Positions 5,019-7,849 of a DNA stretch of 7,849 nucleotides are shown here, piece after piece; the first letter of the stretch is position 1; each line of letters begins with the position of its first letter. The notes under the pieces were generated by a model. The model saw only the letters and a program-made list of their open reading frames with translations, did no database searches and was not told where the DNA came from. Position numbers and translations under genes: made by a program. Origin of the DNA: Nitrosomonas sp. (GTDB lineage Bacteria > Pseudomonadota > Gammaproteobacteria > Burkholderiales > Nitrosomonadaceae); contig JAOULU010000071.1 of the NCBI GenBank assembly GCA_029881855.1, forward strand, positions 1-7,849. Direction: 5' to 3'.

Positions 5019-6311
5019 TTATAAAAGCTTCGAGGTAAATTTAATTGAAGTATCAAGTTTTCTAATCATTCTCCTTAAAGGTTCACAATCGACATAGACA
5101 TCCAGTAACATATTTCTCAGTTCCTGTAGCAGACTAATAACACCTTTTGATGAATGAGCTTGTAAAACAAACGGGTCATTTCGATCAATACTACCGTAAT
5201 AGAAAAGATCAAAATTAGCCGTTACACTACTATCATGCTCTGAAAAAAACCAATCCTCCAATTTGCTTCTAATATAAGATAACCTAGTATTAACGGCCGA
5301 ATGCTTTGCCGTAGATTGCCCGACTGCTTTTATTAATCTTGCTGCAAGTTGGTGTGACTCAATCGACATAACTGCATTTGGACGACGTTCATTGTATGGT
5401 GCATCCCAGCTTCTCATAGGAAGTGTCTTACTACTTGATATTCTGAATATAGCGCCTTTAGCCACAGCTCTCTTTTTGTCCTGCGGTGTAATAGAAAGAG
5501 GGCTGAAAAAAGTATCATGCCCTTGAGAGGATATTCCTATCCAATTTTCTGCGGTTACGGGGTAAGGTATGCTGTCAATTTTAGCCATTAAGCCTTTAAA
5601 GTCATATCCTGTCGATGCATCCGTGGAGACAAACATATTGGACTTGCCTGGATAATACATTCCCGGCCACTTTGACACCTGTAAATGCCAGTTATGATTT
5701 TTGGCCCATGCAGCTCTTTCACCATCTACTACTGGGTCAAGGTAAGGTTCATCAACTAAAATAAATTGCCCTGTATGAGGGTCATACCAATCAGTTGAAT
5801 GATCAGCTTTAGGCAACCTATTTTTATGATCTCTATTTGGGTAGGCTGCTTTGTAGTCACTACTAGGCTTTAGGCCAGTTGCCTCTATAAACCTTAGCAC
5901 TCTGACGGATTCGCAAATTTTATTTCTTGCGTCTTTTTGTGAATGGCTGACATGATCGTTTACGAGGTGATCCGGCGAGACAAGTCGAAACCACCCTATA
6001 CTTGAATTTCTAAGTTCGTTTTTGGTAGCTATTTCGAGCAAAGGCATCGAAAGCTCAATTTCAAGCACTTCTCTACCCGCAATATTGCTTTTTCGATTGT
6101 ACCAATAGACTGTAAAGAATAAATTGCATTCTGATTTGGAAGCAATTGAACTTTGAAGCAGATTGCGTGCATGGGCGAAATTTTCAAACGAAGCACTTTG
6201 TGCAGCAATATCCAAAGCTTTATGATGAGGAACGCCATTCGCTTTCTTGATTTGTTTAGCGTGACGTTTAATACCACCAATTGTCGATGGCTGAATATTT
6301 TCATTCAACAT
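5019..6311 (-). CDS. DUF5623-like protein of unknown function
   Basis: This encodes a 430-residue soluble protein with no signal peptide or membrane span. The N-terminal module (about residues 1-55) reads NIQPSTIGGIKRHAKQIKK, HHKALDIAAQ and FENFAHARNLL. That is a short helical motif (KxxAKxIKK...ALDxAAQxxxFxNFxHAR) which I associate with the DUF5623 family, common on plasmids and integrative elements; the family name is recalled, not searched. Later regions include WYDPHTGQFILVDEPYLDPV, HLQVSKWPGMYYPG, and YDFKGLMAKIDSIP. Reaction and partners are unknown. The ATG at 6311 is chosen because AGGAGA sits 6 bases upstream (6318-6323) and the family motif starts right there; a TTG at 6350 would add 13 residues without a ribosome site. 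The gene is monocistronic, has its own terminator, and looks intact. It converges with the IS30 remnant and diverges from the gene at 6637. Confidence 0.75.
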   Translation of the reverse strand: MLNENIQPSTIGGIKRHAKQIKKANGVPHHKALDIAAQSASFENFAHARNLLQSSIASKSECNLFFTVYWYNRKSNIAGREVLEIELSMPLLEIATKNELRNSSIGWFRLVSPDHLVNDHVSHSQKDARNKICESVRVLRFIEATGLKPSSDYKAAYPNRDHKNRLPKADHSTDWYDPHTGQFILVDEPYLDPVVDGERAAWAKNHNWHLQVSKWPGMYYPGKSNMFVSTDASTGYDFKGLMAKIDSIPYPVTAENWIGISSQGHDTFFSPLSITPQDKKRAVAKGAIFRISSSKTLPMRSWDAPYNERRPNAVMSIESHQLAARLIKAVGQSTAKHSAVNTRLSYIRSKLEDWFFSEHDSSVTANFDLFYYGSIDRNDPFVLQAHSSKGVISLLQELRNMLLDVYVDCEPLRRMIRKLDTSIKFTSKLL

Positions 6312-6317
6312 TTTTAA

Positions 6318-6323
6318 TCTCCT
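6318..6323 (-). promoter_or_regulatory. Ribosome binding site that fixes the start of the DUF5623-like gene
   Basis: On the minus strand AGGAGA stands 6 bases before the ATG at 6311, close to ideal spacing, and argues against the upstream TTG at 6350. Confidence 0.75.
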
Positions 6324-6636
6324 GGCTTGCCTAAAAGCGTCACTCGTCAACCGCCCAACAAGCTCGAATTAAAATATTGAGCTAAAAATATTAAGGAAAG
6401 TAGTACTTCAAAAGCTTCGCAACGACGAGCGGCAGGCTCCTACCAAGAGCACCTCCATTTCTACACCATAAAATGAAATAATGCAACTCATAGTCAAAGT
6501 ATCCGTAAGGCAGGTGGAATTGAATATTTTGTCAATACATTTGGGTAATCGGCGGTCAGAAGTGGGCGCTGAACAATTGCGCTCCCCCTTTTCTCATGTG
6601 CAAAACATCCAGTGAAAATATACAATAGCTAGCATT
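6324..6636. other. Divergent intergenic region between the DUF5623-like gene and the 238-aa gene
   Basis: About 310 bases without a supported gene; it should hold both divergent promoters. Visible structure: AAAATATT occurs twice 14 bases apart (6371-6378, 6385-6392), each copy containing the palindrome AATATT. GGCAGGCTCCTACC at 6431-6444 recalls the GTAGGAGC head of gammaproteobacterial REP elements when read on the minus strand, but no second copy is present. GGGCGC and GCGCTCCC around 6564-6588 form a weak hairpin followed by CCCCTTTT. No strong -35/-10 pair was found for the minus-strand gene. Confidence 0.4.
6619..6626 (+). promoter_or_regulatory. Possible -10 element of the 238-aa gene
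   Basis: TATACAAT includes TACAAT, five of six matches to TATAAT. It ends only 10 bases before the ATG at 6637, so a transcript from it would have almost no leader, which would fit the lack of a ribosome binding site. The best -35 (TGTGCA at 6597-6602, 18-base spacing) is poor. Weak evidence. Confidence 0.3.
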
Positions 6637-7353
6637 ATGACTAAAAATAGCTTTCCAGATAACCTTGATGGCCTCTACAAACAAGAGCGATTTCTTCGAG
6701 AGAAGGCCATTGAGATAATCCAAAATAAACCAAAATTGTCCTTACATTCTCGCGCCATTGAAAGTGCAATGAGCTTGGCCAACATCGTAGTGGATTATCC
6801 GGAGGAGGATGAAAACTTTAAGGTAATAAAGATGCTCAGTATAAGGATGTTCAACGCATTGGGAGCAAGCCTGACACTCATATTTTCCGGCTATCATCAA
6901 AATAGTGGCATGATTATGCGTGACATACTAGAAACAGTGTTCCTCATGGATTTATTCAAAACCGATCGTACCGCAATTGAACGTTGGCGTTTCGCCGATA
7001 TAAAAACGAAGCGCAAAGATTTTTCACCGGTTGCTGTAAGAAAGGCCCTTGATGAACGCGATGGGCTTCAAACTAAGAAACGGGAAAAAGCCTATAAAAT
7101 GTTCTCTGAGCTTGCAGCACATCCAAATATGCATTCGCAACACATGCTACGTCCAGAGAAGGGCGGAGATATTGTTACCGGACCATTTATGGAGGAAACT
7201 ACTCTTGAAGCAGGAGTTTCTGAACTAGGAAGAATTGCTATACAAGCAGGAGAGATTATGAATGCTTTTCTTCTTGAAGGATGGGATCGCGATAATATCC
7301 GAGCTTGTTTTGCTTTAACCAAGAACGAATGGATGGAAACATTCTACAAATAA
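6637..7353 (+). CDS. Hypothetical all-helical protein, possibly HEPN-like
   Basis: This 238-residue protein has no signal peptide or membrane anchor and is predicted by eye to be mostly alpha-helical. A notable stretch is FSGYHQNSGMIMRDILETVFLMDLF (residues 83-107, seen in two parts) followed by an acidic/basic helix ERWRFADIKTKRKDFSP. A later SELAAHPNMHS (about 158-167) and a C-terminal helical hairpin complete it. The pattern of a small or aromatic residue, then R-x-x-x-E on a central helix, then a partner acid followed by S-x-x-x-H-P, resembles several HEPN-like or DUF5677-like families of accessory regions. This is a resemblance only and I cannot assign a reaction. The ATG has no Shine-Dalgarno sequence, so the start is less certain, but no good alternative lies nearby (the next Met is at residue 45). 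It is convergent with the partial gene at 7500. Confidence 0.6.
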   Translation: MTKNSFPDNLDGLYKQERFLREKAIEIIQNKPKLSLHSRAIESAMSLANIVVDYPEEDENFKVIKMLSIRMFNALGASLTLIFSGYHQNSGMIMRDILETVFLMDLFKTDRTAIERWRFADIKTKRKDFSPVAVRKALDERDGLQTKKREKAYKMFSELAAHPNMHSQHMLRPEKGGDIVTGPFMEETTLEAGVSELGRIAIQAGEIMNAFLLEGWDRDNIRACFALTKNEWMETFYK

Positions 7354-7425
7354 ACGTATAGGAAAACGCGACCTAGCCCAGATTATCCCTCGTAACTTTT
7401 TGTGCTCGAAAGAAAGAACGGCCAG

Positions 7426-7458
7426 AAGCGGACATAGAGTTTTCCTGAAAGCGGACGC
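7426..7458 (+). repeat. Tandem pair of AAGCGGAC motifs
   Basis: AAGCGGAC occurs at 7426-7433 and 7449-7456, 23 bases apart, in the convergent space between two genes. The second extends to AAGCGGACGC, identical to 3801-3810 at the IS30 remnant border; a shorter AAGCGGA is at 1578-1584. Its CGGAC core is shared with the larger dispersed motif, so it could be a decayed relative. Confidence 0.4.
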
Positions 7459-7467
7459 TCATCTTAG

Positions 7468-7485
7468 AAGGGGAAACGCCCCCTT
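7468..7485 (+). terminator. Probable hairpin terminator between convergent genes
   Basis: AAGGGG (7468-7473) pairs with CCCCTT (7480-7485) around a six-base loop. On the plus strand it is followed by TCCTTAGC, only a weak U-tract; the minus strand is no better. Its place between the 3' ends of two convergent genes supports a termination role, possibly for both. Confidence 0.45.
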
Positions 7486-7499
7486 TCCTTAGCTATTAT

Positions 7500-7849
7500 T
7501 TAAAAGTTGATTCTATTTAAACTATCTTTAAATACTTCATTTTTCGACTCTTTTAGCAAAATATCCTTTAATTTCTCCCAATATTCTTTATCAACAGAAT
7601 GGGAAACTTCTGAGAGAATCTCAAAGGCAAGTGCAGCCTCAAATTTGAGCCACTTTTCACTCATTAGAATTTGCGTTCTCGATGAATTAAGATCTAGATC
7701 CATAGCTCCGCAAATATCGACAACCAATAAAATGGGCATTGGCCATTTTAAACTCACTTGATTTTTTTGCATTGACCAAACGTCTGGAAACAAGCTTGAT
7801 GGAACTTCAATACCGTGTAGCGAAATTCGTGACTTAGAGTGTGCAAGAC
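7500..7849 (-). CDS. C-terminal part of an Hsp90/GHKL-like ATP-binding protein (partial, 5' outside the window)
   Basis: The minus-strand frame is open from the window edge to a TAA at 7502-7500, giving 115 residues and a partial codon; an internal TTG at 7793 is not the likely start because the same frame continues upstream (HSKSRISLHGIEVPSS). Features are a HGIEV segment, then PMPILLVVDICG, then the motif DLDLNSSRTQI followed by SEKWLKFEAALAFEILSEV. A VDIxG...LxLNxSRTxI segment followed by a helix is typical of the second domain of Hsp90-like/GHKL ATPases found in bacterial accessory regions, where a conserved Arg contacts nucleotide. The ATP-binding domain would lie outside the window. The assignment rests on this one motif and the order of strands. 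Other possibilities are an unrelated helical hypothetical protein. The gene is convergent with the 238-aa gene. Confidence 0.5.
   Translation of the reverse strand, partial: LAHSKSRISLHGIEVPSSLFPDVWSMQKNQVSLKWPMPILLVVDICGAMDLDLNSSRTQILMSEKWLKFEAALAFEILSEVSHSVDKEYWEKLKDILLKESKNEVFKDSLNRINF

Noticed and set aside
6312..6350. Longer DUF5623-like protein starting at TTG 6350
   Set aside because: AGGAGA lies inside the extra segment at ideal distance from the ATG at 6311, and the family motif begins at that ATG.
6353..6370. GCCCAAC (inverse GTTGGGC), a match to an attC core site just upstream of the DUF5623-like gene
   Set aside because: No partner core site occurs within the next 150 bases, so a single seven-base match is most likely chance.
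6415..6450. REP element suggested by GTAGGAGC on the minus strand
   Set aside because: Only one partial copy, with no clear stem and no second repeat in the window.
6560..6600. Intrinsic terminator from the GGGCGC/GCGCTCCC hairpin and following CCCCTTTT
   Set aside because: The stem is short and imperfect, and no plus-strand gene ends upstream of it.
7507..7761. An 84-residue plus-strand reading frame
   Set aside because: It is antisense to the partial ATPase-like gene, whose frame is longer and carries a recognisable motif.
1..7849. tRNA, rRNA or CRISPR features
   Set aside because: No cloverleaf with T-loop motif, no rRNA-like sequence, and no regularly spaced direct repeats were seen.

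Overview
The window reads as an accessory, mobile-element-scarred stretch of a moderately AT-rich proteobacterial genome, most likely a gammaproteobacterium. That is an inference. It rests on two Sec/lipobox lipoproteins, on the style of the IS3, IS66 and IS30 transposases, and on a DUF5623-type protein. There is no rRNA, tRNA, CRISPR array or core housekeeping gene to anchor the taxonomy.

Layout, left to right. (1) 1-175 is the right end of an IS3-family element: the last 51 residues of its transposase and its terminal inverted repeat. (2) 176-548 is the C-terminal quarter of an IS66-family transposase, cut off at the IS3 end. (3) 587-976 and 1033-1509 are two small plus-strand genes, a 129-aa lipoprotein of unknown function and a 158-aa RDD-family membrane protein. 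Each is closed by the same 11-base sequence GGTTAGTGTCC at its stop codon, and each is followed by an imperfect palindrome with related arms. (4) 1674-3734 is a minus-strand 686-aa lipoprotein with Ig-like domains, a TIG-like domain and a probable beta-propeller. (5) 3810-4655 is an IS30-family transposase pseudogene lacking its N-terminus and interrupted by one in-frame TAA. (6) 4656-5018 is non-coding and holds two more copies of the intergenic motif and a good minus-strand terminator. (7) 5019-6311 is a minus-strand 430-aa DUF5623-like gene. (8) 6637-7353 is a plus-strand 238-aa all-helical protein of unknown function, possibly HEPN-like. (9) 7500-7849 is the 3' end of a minus-strand gene resembling the C-terminal part of Hsp90/GHKL-type ATP-binding proteins; it runs out of the window.

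The genes do not form one clear pathway. Gene pairs are convergent (1509/1674, 4655/5019, 7353/7500), and the spaces between them carry repeats or terminators. The most unusual signal is the family of imperfect repeats in those spaces (consensus core CGGACASTWAC, with the inverse GTTAGTGTCC), which bracket the two small genes in inverted orientation. This could mark transposase-less mobile cassettes, an undescribed recombination site, or the remains of IS ends. The sequence alone does not decide between these.
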